Assembly (NCBI GenBank): GCA_025936915.1
Contig: JAICSK010000003.1
Span: forward strand, 1-41,151
Source: Nocardioides sp.
GTDB lineage: Bacteria > Actinomycetota > Actinomycetes > Propionibacteriales > Nocardioidaceae
Direction of reading: 5' to 3'
DNA length: 41,151 nt
Numbering within the stretch: the stretch's first letter is position 1; each line of letters starts with the position of its first letter. Under the pieces are notes generated by a model. That model did not search any database. It was not told the DNA's origin and saw nothing but the letters and a program-made list of their open reading frames with translations. The position numbers and the translations under genes were made by a program. This document shows positions 31,851-40,408 of this stretch, one piece after another.

Positions 31851-33191
31851 ATGGGCAAGCAGGAAGACTTCGTGCTGCGCGCGCTCGAGGAGCGTGACGT
31901 CCGGTTCGTGCGGCTGTGGTTCACCGACGTGCTCGGCTTCCTCAAGTCGGTGGCGGTCGCGCCGGCCGAGCTCGAGGGGGCGTTCGACGAGGGGATCGGC
32001 TTCGACGGGTCGGCGATCGAGGGCTTCGCCAGGGTCTACGAGGCCGACATGCTCGCCAAGCCCGACCCGGCGACCTTCCAGATCCTGCCGTGGCGCAGTG
32101 GCGACGGGCCGAGCACGGCGCGGATGTTCTGCGACATCGTGATGCCCGACGGCTCCCCGTCGTACGCCGACCCGCGGCACGTGCTGAAGCGCACGCTGGG
32201 CACGGCCGCGGAGCAGGGCTTCACGTTCTACACCCATCCCGAGATCGAGTTCTACCTGTTCAAGGACACTCCGGCGCCCGGACTCGACCCGGTGCCCGTC
32301 GACCGGTCCGGCTACTTCGATCACACCGCGCAGTCGCAGGGTGCCGACTTCCGGCGCGAGGCGATCACCATGCTCGAGTCGATGGGGATCTCGGTGGAGT
32401 TCAGCCACCACGAGGGCGGGCCGGGCCAGCAGGAGATCGACCTGCGGTACGCCGACGCCCTGTCGACCGCCGACAACATCATGACGTTCCGCACCGTCAT
32501 CCGTGAGGTCGCGCTGAGCCAGGGCATCTGGGCGACGTTCATGCCGAAGCCGTTCACCGACCAGCCGGGCTCGGCGATGCACACGCACGTGTCGCTGTTC
32601 GAGGGCGATCGCAACGCCTTCTTCGAGGCCGGGTCGGAGTATCAGCTGTCGAAGACCGGCCGGCAGTTCATCGCCGGGGTGCTCCGTCATGCGAGCGAGA
32701 TCGCGGTCGTGACCAACCAGTGGGTGAACTCCTACAAGCGGTTGCTCGGCGGCGGCGAGGCGCCGTCGTACATCTGCTGGGGCCACAACAACCGTTCGGC
32801 GATGGTGCGGGTGCCGATGTACAAGCCGCAGAAGGGCGTCTCCACCCGGGTCGAGGTGCGCACGATCGACTCGGCGTGCAACCCCTACCTCGCCTACGCC
32901 GTGGTGCTGGCGGCGGGCATGAAGGGCGTCGCGGAGGACTACGACCTGCCCCGTGAGGCCGAGGACGACGTCTGGACCCTGACCGAGCGGGAGCGGAAGT
33001 CGCTCGGGATCGAGCCGCTGCCGACCAGCCTGTCGGAGGCGATCCGGGTGGCCGAGGACTCCGAGCTGCTCGCCGAGACACTGGGGGAGCACGTCTTCGA
33101 CTTCTTCCTGCGCAACAAGCGCACCGAGTGGCGCGACTACCGCACCGAGGTCTCCGCGTTCGAGCGCGACCGCATGCTGCCGGTGCTGTGA
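31851..33191 (+). CDS. glnA2: Glutamine synthetase-family enzyme, GlnA2 type
   Basis: 446 residues, the same length as mycobacterial GlnA2. N-terminal FVLRALEERDVRFVRLWFTD; metal/ATP residues in PEIEFYLFK, HHEGGPGQQEIDLR and NQWVNSYKRL; GSAMHTHVSL; and RVEVRTIDSACNPYLAYAV. At the place of the adenylylated Tyr motif of GlnA1 the sequence reads EDDVWTLTERE, so control by adenylylation is unlikely. In Streptomyces, GlnA2/GlnA3 act as gamma-glutamyl-polyamine synthetases, so this enzyme may ligate glutamate to polyamines or ammonia; which one cannot be read here. The start ATG lies 7 bp after a CAGACT -10-like element, suggesting a leaderless message. Confidence 0.88.
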   Translation: MGKQEDFVLRALEERDVRFVRLWFTDVLGFLKSVAVAPAELEGAFDEGIGFDGSAIEGFARVYEADMLAKPDPATFQILPWRSGDGPSTARMFCDIVMPDGSPSYADPRHVLKRTLGTAAEQGFTFYTHPEIEFYLFKDTPAPGLDPVPVDRSGYFDHTAQSQGADFRREAITMLESMGISVEFSHHEGGPGQQEIDLRYADALSTADNIMTFRTVIREVALSQGIWATFMPKPFTDQPGSAMHTHVSLFEGDRNAFFEAGSEYQLSKTGRQFIAGVLRHASEIAVVTNQWVNSYKRLLGGGEAPSYICWGHNNRSAMVRVPMYKPQKGVSTRVEVRTIDSACNPYLAYAVVLAAGMKGVAEDYDLPREAEDDVWTLTERERKSLGIEPLPTSLSEAIRVAEDSELLAETLGEHVFDFFLRNKRTEWRDYRTEVSAFERDRMLPVL

Positions 33192-33198
33192 GGCGCTG

Positions 33199-33672
33199 AT
33201 GCCCGAGGTGCTGCCGGACACGGGGCCGTCGTTCCGGCTGTGGCCGCCGATCTCGGTCGGCGGTCCGCTGCTCGTCGGGCTCCTGGTGTCATGGAACGCC
33301 GGCGACCCGTGGCGAACGTCCACGGTGGCTTCCACGCTGGGCTGGGTGCTGCTCGGCGCGTTCGCCGTCTGGAACGGCTGGGCCCTGGTGACGATGGCGC
33401 AGCACCGGACCGGCCTCCTGCCCGGCCAGGCCAGCGCGACGGTGCTCGACCGCGGGCCGTTCGCGTGGTCACGCAACCCGTTGTACGTCGGACTGCTCGT
33501 CGCGTCGGCCGGGGTCGCCGTTCTCACGGGGTCGCTGTGGGCCCTGCTGGCTCTTCCGATCGAGTGGGCGCTGCTCCGGTGGGGAGCGGTGCTGCCCGAG
33601 GAGCGGTACCTGGCGGCGAAGTTCGGCGACGCCTACGCGGACTACCGCAGTCGCGTACGGCGGTGGCTCTGA
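33199..33672 (+). CDS. Isoprenylcysteine carboxyl methyltransferase-like membrane protein
   Basis: 157 residues with four hydrophobic segments and the ICMT/PEMT hallmark near the end: LDRGPFAWSRNPLYVGLL followed by EERYLAAKFGDAYADYRSRV. The R-N-P-x-Y and E-E-x-L/Y-x2-K/R-F motifs bind S-adenosylmethionine in this family. Bacterial members methylate lipids or unknown small substrates. It starts 7 bp after the glnA2 stop, so it is co-transcribed with it. The functional link to glnA2 is not evident. Confidence 0.8.
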   Translation: MPEVLPDTGPSFRLWPPISVGGPLLVGLLVSWNAGDPWRTSTVASTLGWVLLGAFAVWNGWALVTMAQHRTGLLPGQASATVLDRGPFAWSRNPLYVGLLVASAGVAVLTGSLWALLALPIEWALLRWGAVLPEERYLAAKFGDAYADYRSRVRRWL

Positions 33673-33791
33673 TCGCGGCGGCATCCAGGTGCTCCACGGA
33701 TTCAGCCACCCGGGGTGTCGGATCGGCGCGAGGGCGTTCGTGGTGAAGGTGAGAGGCGGCCGCCGGGCCGCCTGGGAGAAGAGGAGCTGAG

Positions 33792-34175
33792 ATGGCGCTG
33801 TACCTGATCGCCTTCAACGACGAGTGGGTGCCCGACCTGACGATGGAGGAGCTGCGGGAGTGCGCTCGCCGGTCGAGGGCCGTGATCGAGGAGATGACCG
33901 ATCTCGGAGTCTTCGTCTTCAGCGACGGCGGTCTCGACGCGTCGACCGCCATCTGCAGCGTCGAGCCGGGCGACGGCACGCCGGTGTTCACCGACGGGCC
34001 GTTCGTCGAGACCAAGGAGCACCTCGGCGGCTTCGCGGTCGTCGACGTGGCCGACGACGAGGCGGCCCGGCACTGGGCGGCCCGGATCGCCGTCGCGGTG
34101 GGCTGGCCGCAGGAGGTGCACCGGTTCCCGCACCACGTCTCGCTGAGTGCCGAGACGGCGGACGTCAGCGCCTGA
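33792..34175 (+). CDS. YCII/DGPF-domain protein
   Basis: 127 residues of the YCII-related (DGPF) fold: MALYLIAFNDEWVPDLTMEE at the start, the diagnostic FTDGPFVETKEHLGGFAVVD in the middle, and ending in a conserved RFPHHVSL. These dimeric alpha-beta barrel proteins are usually of unknown function and often accompany ECF sigma factors; none is present here. The ATG follows GAGGAG at a good distance. A 119-bp gap separates it from the methyltransferase gene. Confidence 0.85.
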   Translation: MALYLIAFNDEWVPDLTMEELRECARRSRAVIEEMTDLGVFVFSDGGLDASTAICSVEPGDGTPVFTDGPFVETKEHLGGFAVVDVADDEAARHWAARIAVAVGWPQEVHRFPHHVSLSAETADVSA

Positions 34176-34230
34176 CGCCCGGCGGGACGCGTCCGGAGGC
34201 GGCGGCACCCGCCCCGCTAGGTTGGGCGTC

Positions 34231-34938
34231 GTGAGACCACGCGTGCTCGTCGTCCAGCACGAGGACGACGACCCGGTCCACCTGATGGGCCGTTGGATGG
34301 GCGACGTCGACCTGGTCGAGTGCCGGCCGTACGACGGCGACCCCGTCCCGCAGGACGTCAACGGCGTCGACGGGCTTGTCGTGATGGGCGGAGCGATGGG
34401 CGCCCACGACGACCAGAAGGCGCCGTGGTTGCCGGCCGTGCGCGAGCTGATCCGGAAGGCCGCGGTCGCGGAGATCCCGACGCTCGGCATCTGCCTGGGG
34501 CACCAGCTCTGCGCGGTCGCGCTCGGCGGCGAGATCGAGGTGAACCCGAACGGCCGCCAGCTCGGCCTGCTCGACGTGGGGTGGCGTGTCGAGGCCGTCG
34601 ATGACGACCTGATGGGAGCCCTGGTCGGGCCGAGGCGGGCGATGCACTGGAACGACGACGTCGTCTCACGACTGCCGGAAGGAGCGACCCAGCTGGCGAC
34701 GGCGAGCACCGGCGAGGTGCAGGCCGCCCGGCACGCACCCTCCGTCTGGGGCATCCAGTGGCATCCCGAGGTCGACGACGCGCTGGTCGGTGCCTGGGCC
34801 AACGACGGCAGCCTGAGCCCGGCCGAGAAGGAGCGGGTGCTCGACGGGTTGGTCCGCTCGAGGCACGACCTCGACGACGCCTGGCGTCCGCTCGCGGAGC
34901 GGTTCGTCGCCCTGGTGCGCGACCACTCAGTCGCCTAG
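34231..34938 (+). CDS. Class I glutamine amidotransferase-like protein
   Basis: 235 residues. The catalytic triad of class I amidotransferases is present: nucleophile Cys in GICLGHQL, and His and Glu in GIQWHPEV. Also VVMGGAMGAHDD, the typical oxyanion strand. As a stand-alone domain it may hydrolyse glutamine or gamma-glutamyl compounds. Its position three genes after a GlnA2-type synthetase recalls polyamine pathways, where a related C26 hydrolase releases GABA, but that is only inference. GTG 34231 is chosen: TAGGTT ends 7 bp before it, suggesting a leaderless mRNA. The gene ends converging on the sugar-kinase gene with 12 bp overlap. Confidence 0.85.
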   Translation: MRPRVLVVQHEDDDPVHLMGRWMGDVDLVECRPYDGDPVPQDVNGVDGLVVMGGAMGAHDDQKAPWLPAVRELIRKAAVAEIPTLGICLGHQLCAVALGGEIEVNPNGRQLGLLDVGWRVEAVDDDLMGALVGPRRAMHWNDDVVSRLPEGATQLATASTGEVQAARHAPSVWGIQWHPEVDDALVGAWANDGSLSPAEKERVLDGLVRSRHDLDDAWRPLAERFVALVRDHSVA

Positions 34939-35940
34939 ACCGACCTCTCGGTCCCGGGCGAACGACTCCCGCAGCCGACGGCGTACGTCGTCCGACGCGC
35001 CCACGCGGTCGAGGCCGAGCAGGGCGGCGCCGACCACCGGCGGCGTGCGCTCCACCCGGGGCTCGGCCGACGGGGCGGCGTCGGCCAGGAGCCGGGTGAT
35101 CTCGTCCATCAGCTGCGGGTGACCGGCGGTCAGGACGCCGCCGCCCAGCACCACCGGGATCCGCTCGCCGAACACGCCGAGACGTCGCATCGCCGCGACG
35201 GCGAGCGCGACCACCTCCTCGGCCTGCCGTCGTACCAGGGACGACGCGACCTCGTCGCCGCGCGCCGCCACCGCGAACAGCACCGGGGTCAGTTCCATGC
35301 ACTCGGCCTCGGAGACGGTCCCGAGGTGCACCGCGGCGATCAGCTCGTCCATCGTGGCGAGTCCGGCGTGCCGGGGAAGGGCGTCACGCAGCTCGGTGTC
35401 GGGCCCGCGACCGTCGGCCGCCCGGGCCGCCCACCACATCGCCTCCCGCCAGAGGTTCCCGCCCCCGCCCCAGTCGCCGGAGATGTGGCCGACGGCGGCG
35501 AACCGTGCCGTCGTGCCGTCGGGCAGCAGACCGGCACAGTTGATGCCCGCGCCGCAGACGACGGCCACGCCCCGGCGGTCGTCGAGCCCGGCGCGCAACA
35601 GACCGAAGGTGTCGTTGAAGACCTCCACCGAGGCCGCCCACCCCTGCGCGGCGAGCGCCGTCTTCAGGGCCTCGTGCTCCACCGGGAGGTCGGCGTTCGC
35701 CAGGCAGGCCGAGACGTGTCCCGCGACCGGGCCCCCGAGGCCGGCCTCCACCCGTGCCTTCTCCACCAGGGGTGCCAGCCCGGCCACCGCGGTGACCGCG
35801 CTGAGCCGGTCGGGGCGGAACGAGCCACCTCGAGCCGTGCCCAGGAGCGACCCGTCGGCGGCGACGATCGCCACGTCCGTCTTGCTGTTCCCGGCGTCGA
35901 TGGCCAGGACGGCGGGGGAGACAGCGCCGGTGCCGGACAT
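34927..35940 (-). CDS. BadF/BcrA-type sugar kinase (N-acetylglucosamine kinase family)
   Basis: 337 residues of the ASKHA fold: phosphate-1 loop AIDAGNSKTDVAIVAADG, catalytic-region EVFNDTFGLLRAG, phosphate-2 VCGAGINCAGL, GHISGDWGGGGNL (typical of GlcNAc kinases), and adenosine motif PVVLGGGVLTAGHP. The family phosphorylates GlcNAc or related hexosamines at C6 in the cytoplasm. It follows the GH4 gene by one base, last in the sugar operon, so it should act on the sugar imported or released there. The stop lies within the convergent amidotransferase gene. Confidence 0.88.
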   Translation of the reverse strand: MSGTGAVSPAVLAIDAGNSKTDVAIVAADGSLLGTARGGSFRPDRLSAVTAVAGLAPLVEKARVEAGLGGPVAGHVSACLANADLPVEHEALKTALAAQGWAASVEVFNDTFGLLRAGLDDRRGVAVVCGAGINCAGLLPDGTTARFAAVGHISGDWGGGGNLWREAMWWAARAADGRGPDTELRDALPRHAGLATMDELIAAVHLGTVSEAECMELTPVLFAVAARGDEVASSLVRRQAEEVVALAVAAMRRLGVFGERIPVVLGGGVLTAGHPQLMDEITRLLADAAPSAEPRVERTPPVVGAALLGLDRVGASDDVRRRLRESFARDREVGLGD

Positions 35941-35941
35941 G

Positions 35942-37201
35942 TCAGGCCCAGCCGAGGTGGTCGCGGTTGTGGGCGATCAGCCGGTCGGTGAGCCCGTGCG
36001 CGAGATCGACCTGGCCGACGAGCGGATGCGCGAGCAGAGCCTGGAACACCCGGTCGTACCCGCCGCGGAGGGCCGCGTCCAGCGCGAGGTGCTCGTACGC
36101 CGTGACCGCGGCAACGAGCCCGGCGTACAGCGGAGCGAGCGGAGCAACCGCGACCGGTCGCACCCCGGCCCCGTCCACCTCGGCCGGCACCTCGACCACC
36201 GCGTCGTCCGGCAGGTCGGGCAGGGTGCCGTCGTTGCGCAGGTTCACCACCTGGGTGGTCGGGGTCGGCCCGCTGCCCAGCAGCGACGCCGCCAGCTGCA
36301 CGGCGGCCTCGGAGTAGTAGGCGCCGCCGCGCTCACCGAGCAGGGCCGGTTTCTCGTCGAGGGCCGGGTCGGCGTACATCGTGAGCAGCTCCTGCTCGAT
36401 CTCGGCCACCCGTGCGGCACGCGACCCCGAGGCCCGCTGCTCGGCCACCACCTCGTCGTGGGCGTAGAAGTAGCGCAGGTAGTACGACGGGACGACGCCG
36501 AGCGTGTCGAGCAGCTCGGCCGGGAGCTCCAGGGACTCCGCGATCTCGTCTCGGCGTCCGTCGAGCAGCTCCGGCAGCCGATCGACCCCGTCCACGGTCG
36601 CCGCCCGCTCCCAGGTGAGGTGGTTGAGCCCGACGTGGTCGAGGTGCACCGCCTCGGGCTCGACTCCCAGCCACGCGGCGAACCGGCGCTGGAGGCCGAT
36701 CGCGACGTTGCACAGCCCGACGGCCCGGTGCCCCTCCTGGAGCAGCGCTCGGGTGACGATCCCGACGGGGTTGGTGAAGTCGACGATCCACGCGTCGGGC
36801 GCGGTGGCGCGCACCCGCTCGGCGATGTCGAGGACGACCGGGACGGTGCGCAGAGCCTTGGCGAGTCCGCCGGCCCCGGTGGTCTCCTGTCCCACGCAGC
36901 CGCACTCCAGGGGCCAGGTCTCGTCCTGCCGACGCGCGGCCTGGCCGCCGACGCGAAGCTGCAGCAGCACCGCGTCGACGCCCTCGAGCGCCGGTGCCAG
37001 GTCCGTCGAGGTCGTCAGCCGTCCCGGGTGGCCGAGCCTGGCCAGGATTCGCCGGCCGAAGTCACCCACCAGCTCGAGCCGTTCGGCCGCGGGATCGACC
37101 AGCACCAGCTCGTCGACCGGGAGCACGTCGTAGAGCCGCCCCAGGCCGTCCACGAGCTCCGGGGTGTACGTCGACCCGCCGCCGACGACCGCGATCTTCA
37201 C
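35942..37201 (-). CDS. GH4-family 6-phospho-glycosidase
   Basis: 419 residues. The NAD-binding Rossmann start MKIAVVGGGSTYTPELVDGL is diagnostic for GH4. The Mn2+-binding Cys/His pair appears in GLCNVAIG and DHVGLNHLTW, and NPVGIVTRAL and PSYYLRYFY are further family motifs. GH4 enzymes cleave 6-phospho-alpha- or beta-glycosides by an oxidation-elimination route that needs NAD+ and a divalent metal. The motif set is closest to 6-phospho-beta-glucosidases. The gene sits directly after the two permease genes (4 bp). Because import here is by an ABC system without phosphorylation, a kinase must supply the phosphate, and the next gene encodes one. Confidence 0.9.
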   Translation of the reverse strand: MKIAVVGGGSTYTPELVDGLGRLYDVLPVDELVLVDPAAERLELVGDFGRRILARLGHPGRLTTSTDLAPALEGVDAVLLQLRVGGQAARRQDETWPLECGCVGQETTGAGGLAKALRTVPVVLDIAERVRATAPDAWIVDFTNPVGIVTRALLQEGHRAVGLCNVAIGLQRRFAAWLGVEPEAVHLDHVGLNHLTWERAATVDGVDRLPELLDGRRDEIAESLELPAELLDTLGVVPSYYLRYFYAHDEVVAEQRASGSRAARVAEIEQELLTMYADPALDEKPALLGERGGAYYSEAAVQLAASLLGSGPTPTTQVVNLRNDGTLPDLPDDAVVEVPAEVDGAGVRPVAVAPLAPLYAGLVAAVTAYEHLALDAALRGGYDRVFQALLAHPLVGQVDLAHGLTDRLIAHNRDHLGWA

Positions 37202-37205
37202 CGGA

Positions 37206-38060
37206 TCACCCCTTGACCCCGGTCAGGGTGACGCCCTCGATGAACGCCTTCTGGGCGAGGAAGAACAGCAGGATCACCGGGGCGAGGACCAGGACCGTCG
37301 CGGCCATGGTGAGGTTCCAGTCGGTGTGGTGGGCGCTCTTGAAGGTCTGCAGGCCATAGCTGAGGGTCCAGGCACCGGGGTTCTCGCTGGCGTAGATCTG
37401 CGGTCCGAAGTAGTCGTTCCAGCAGTAGAAGAACTGGAACAGCCCGACCGCCGCGATGGCCGGCTTGATCATCGGGATCACGACCCTGATCATCGTCCGG
37501 AAGTCTCCGCAGCCGTCGATGCGGGCGGCTTCGAGATAGGCCCGCGGCACCGTCAGCATGAACTGCCGCAGCAGGAAGATCGAGAAGGCGTCGCCGAAGG
37601 CGAGCGGGATGATCAGCGGCCAGAGCGTGCCGGTGAGGTGGAAGTTCTGGGCCCAGACCAGGTACAGCGGGATGATCGAGACCTGCGGCGGAAGCATCAT
37701 GGTCGCGATCACGACCATCATCGCGACGTTGCGGCCCCGGAACCGGAAGTAGGCCAGGGCATACGCCACGGGCACGCTCGAGAGCAGGGTCAGTGCCGTG
37801 CCCAGCACGGCGTACACCAGCGTGTTGCGCCACCAGGTGGTGAACCCGGGCGTGTGCCAGATGTCGACGAGGTTGTGCCAGGCGAACGGCTGTGGCCACA
37901 GGTCGCGGGTGAGCGACTGCTGGTCGGACATCAGCGCGGTGAGCAGCACGAAGACGAACGGCAGCGCGAAGAGCAGCGCGAGGGCCACGGCGAACGAGTG
38001 CAGCGCGACCCACTCGAGCACCTGGCGGCGTCGGTAGGCGGAGGAGTCGACGACGGTCAT
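37206..38060 (-). CDS. Sugar ABC transporter permease (MalG/CUT1 type)
   Basis: 284 residues with six membrane helices and the CUT1 EAA loop EAARIDGCGDFRTMIRVVIP before helix 5. The C-terminal end AFIEGVTLTGVKG is the standard MalG-type tail. It pairs with the MalF-like permease encoded one base upstream. No ATPase gene is present in the operon, so a shared multi-sugar ATPase (MsiK/MalK-like) elsewhere must drive import, as is usual in actinobacteria. Confidence 0.93.
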   Translation of the reverse strand: MTVVDSSAYRRRQVLEWVALHSFAVALALLFALPFVFVLLTALMSDQQSLTRDLWPQPFAWHNLVDIWHTPGFTTWWRNTLVYAVLGTALTLLSSVPVAYALAYFRFRGRNVAMMVVIATMMLPPQVSIIPLYLVWAQNFHLTGTLWPLIIPLAFGDAFSIFLLRQFMLTVPRAYLEAARIDGCGDFRTMIRVVIPMIKPAIAAVGLFQFFYCWNDYFGPQIYASENPGAWTLSYGLQTFKSAHHTDWNLTMAATVLVLAPVILLFFLAQKAFIEGVTLTGVKG

Positions 38061-38061
38061 C

Positions 38062-39045
38062 TCAGTCCTCTCCGGCCAGGAAGCCGTGGCCGCGCCGCAT
38101 CAGGAACGCCGCGAACGCCATCGACAGCACGAACAGGACCATCGCGATCACGCAGGCGGCGCCGATGTCGAACCGCTGGAACCCGAGGTTGTAGACCAGC
38201 TGGGGGAGAGTGAGCGTCGAGCCGTTCGGGTAGCCGGGCTCGAACTGGTTGCCCGAGCCGGCGATCTGTCCGCTCGCGACCTGCCCCGCCACGATCGGCT
38301 CGGTGTAGTACTGCATGGTCGCGATGACGCCGGTGACCACGGCGAACACCAGGATCGGTCGCAGGTGCGGCAGCGTGATGTGCCGAAACCGGCTGATCGC
38401 CCCTGCCCCGTCGAGCGACGCCGCCTCGTACAGCTCCTGGGGTACGTCGAGCAGCGCCGCCATGAAGATCACCATCAGGTCGCCGACCCCCCAGAGTGCG
38501 AGCAGCGTCAGCGCGGGCTTGGACCAGGAGGGGTCGTTGAACCAGTTGGGCGCCGAGACGCCGAGGTGGCCGAGGATGGTGTTCACCGGACCGGTTCCCG
38601 GGTTGAGCAGGAACACGAACGCCAGCGTGCCCGCGACCGGCGGTGCGAGGAACGGCGCGTAGAAGACCGTGCGCAGCACGGAGTTGCCGTGCTTGACGTG
38701 GACCACCATCAGTCCGAGCACGAGACCGGCGACGATCCGCAAAGACACGAGCACGACCACGAACCACAACGTGTTGCGCATGGCCGGCCAGAAGAACGGG
38801 TAGTCGTGGAACACGAAGGTCCAGTTGTCCAGCCCGTCCCACGTCGGCGAGACGAACCCGTCGTACTTGGTGAACGACAGCCACGCGGTCGTGACCAGCG
38901 GGTAGACGAAGAACAGGCCGGTCCCCAGGAGCCACGGGGACAGGAACGCCAGGGTGCTCAGCCACTCCCGTCGTCGGCGGCTGCGGAGCCCTGGGTTCCT
39001 GGTCCGTCCGGGTCTCACCCCGACGGCCACCGGTCTGCTCGTCAC
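38062..39045 (-). CDS. Sugar ABC transporter permease (MalF/CUT1 type)
   Basis: About 327 residues. A basic N-terminal tail (RTRNPGLRSRRRREW) precedes six helices (FLSPWLLGTGLFFVYPLVTT onward), and the EAA loop YEAASLDGAGAISRFRHITLP lies before the fifth. A polar loop of about 30 residues (AGQVASGQIAGSGNQFEPG) lies in the region between the last helices. I use GTG 39045, 7 bp after the binding-protein stop; the ORF-track start lies inside the preceding gene. No strong ribosome site is visible there, so a start a few codons later is possible. Confidence 0.9.
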   Translation of the reverse strand: MTSRPVAVGVRPGRTRNPGLRSRRRREWLSTLAFLSPWLLGTGLFFVYPLVTTAWLSFTKYDGFVSPTWDGLDNWTFVFHDYPFFWPAMRNTLWFVVVLVSLRIVAGLVLGLMVVHVKHGNSVLRTVFYAPFLAPPVAGTLAFVFLLNPGTGPVNTILGHLGVSAPNWFNDPSWSKPALTLLALWGVGDLMVIFMAALLDVPQELYEAASLDGAGAISRFRHITLPHLRPILVFAVVTGVIATMQYYTEPIVAGQVASGQIAGSGNQFEPGYPNGSTLTLPQLVYNLGFQRFDIGAACVIAMVLFVLSMAFAAFLMRRGHGFLAGED

Positions 39046-39052
39046 CGGCCCG

Positions 39053-40408
39053 TCACTGGGCCTGGGCGATGTCGGTGTCGATCTGCTTCGCCGCGCCGTC
39101 GAGCCCCGACTGGAGGTCCGTCTGCTTGCCGGACTGGTAGTCGTAGCCGAGGTTCTGCAGCACGAGCTGGTAGTCGCCACCGTTCGGGCTCGCGGGTGTG
39201 GTGTTGCTGTTCGGGTTGGACGCGATCTTGATGAACTCCTGGAAGTTCGGGTCCTGGCTCACGTTCGGCGAGGCCAGCGCCGCCGTCGTGGACGGGACGT
39301 TGTGGATGGCGTTCGCGAAGTTCACCACCGCGTCGGTGTCGGTCGTCAGGAACTTCACGAACTCCCAGGCGGCGTTCTGCTTCTGGCTGGTGCTGGCGAT
39401 GCCGACGATGGTTCCGGTGATGTAGCCCTTGCCGTACTGGTCGGCCATGTCGTCGGGCACGGGGAACGGCGCGACCCCGTAGTTCACCTTGCTGGTGGAG
39501 TCGTCGATCATGCCGGCGCGCCACTCGCCGTCGATCATCATCGCCACCTGGCCGGTCATGAACGCGTTGTTGTTGCTGAACTCCTCACCGGCCGAGGTGC
39601 GGAACTTGTCCAGCCGCGAGTACCCACCGAGCTTGTCGACCAGGCTCTTCTGCCACTGCATCGCCGACGAGATCGCCGAGTCGTTCGCGACGTTCGACGT
39701 GCCGTCGGAGCTGAAGTACGTCGGCGACCACTGCGCCGCGAAGTGCGTGATCGTCGACTCGTAGAAGTGGTAGTCCGGGACGAAGCCGAGCTGGGAGTAG
39801 CTGTCTCCGGAGATCTTGGTCAGCTTCACCGCGTCGGCGTCGAGCTCCGACATCGTCTTCGGTGGGCTGGTGATCCCGGCCGCCTGGAACATGTCCTTGT
39901 TGTAGTACAGCCCGTAGGCGTCGCTGAGCAGCGGCAGGGCGCACTGGTCGCCGTTGTACTGGGTGTAGGCGAGCTGGGGGCCCGGGAACGTCGTCTTCGG
40001 GTCGATCCCCGACCTGTCGAGGAACGGCGTGAGGTCGACGAACGCGTGCGAGGTGCAGAACTCCCCGACGTTGTCGGTGGTGAACGACGAGACGACGTCG
40101 GGCGCGGAAGGTCCACCGGCGCGCAGCGCCTGGTTGATCTTGTCGTCGGTGATGTTCCCGACCGCCTTGACGTGGATGTTCGGGTACTTCGCCTCGAACG
40201 CGTCGATCGTCGACTGGATCGCCTTGACCTCGCTGGGTGCGCTCCAGCCGTGCCAGAAGGTGATGGTCACGTCGGCGTTCGGATTGTCCTTCGCACCCCC
40301 TTGGGACGAGCCGAAGCACGCGGTCAGCGCGAGCGCGAGGGCCGCGGTCAGTGCGCTGCCGGCGAGGCGGCGACGCGCGGCCGAGGGTGGGCGCGGTGGT
40401 CGGGTCAT
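39053..40408 (-). CDS. Sugar ABC transporter substrate-binding lipoprotein
   Basis: 451 residues. A lipoprotein signal ends in the lipobox LTAC (Cys ~31), so the mature protein is anchored to the outer face of the membrane. ADVTITFWHGWSAPSEVKAI is the classical start of CUT1 binding proteins, and MIDGEWRAGMIDD and AWEFVKFLTTD are typical of the C-terminal half. Ligand is likely an oligosaccharide. The start at ATG 40408 overlaps the regulator stop as ATGA; the track start at 41122 lies inside the regulator gene. Confidence 0.93.
   Translation of the reverse strand: MTRPPRPPSAARRRLAGSALTAALALALTACFGSSQGGAKDNPNADVTITFWHGWSAPSEVKAIQSTIDAFEAKYPNIHVKAVGNITDDKINQALRAGGPSAPDVVSSFTTDNVGEFCTSHAFVDLTPFLDRSGIDPKTTFPGPQLAYTQYNGDQCALPLLSDAYGLYYNKDMFQAAGITSPPKTMSELDADAVKLTKISGDSYSQLGFVPDYHFYESTITHFAAQWSPTYFSSDGTSNVANDSAISSAMQWQKSLVDKLGGYSRLDKFRTSAGEEFSNNNAFMTGQVAMMIDGEWRAGMIDDSTSKVNYGVAPFPVPDDMADQYGKGYITGTIVGIASTSQKQNAAWEFVKFLTTDTDAVVNFANAIHNVPSTTAALASPNVSQDPNFQEFIKIASNPNSNTTPASPNGGDYQLVLQNLGYDYQSGKQTDLQSGLDGAAKQIDTDIAQAQ

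Noticed and set aside
31173-33527. 784-residue minus-strand ORF opposite glnA2
   Set aside because: Antisense shadow of glnA2 and the phosphatase end; no motif.
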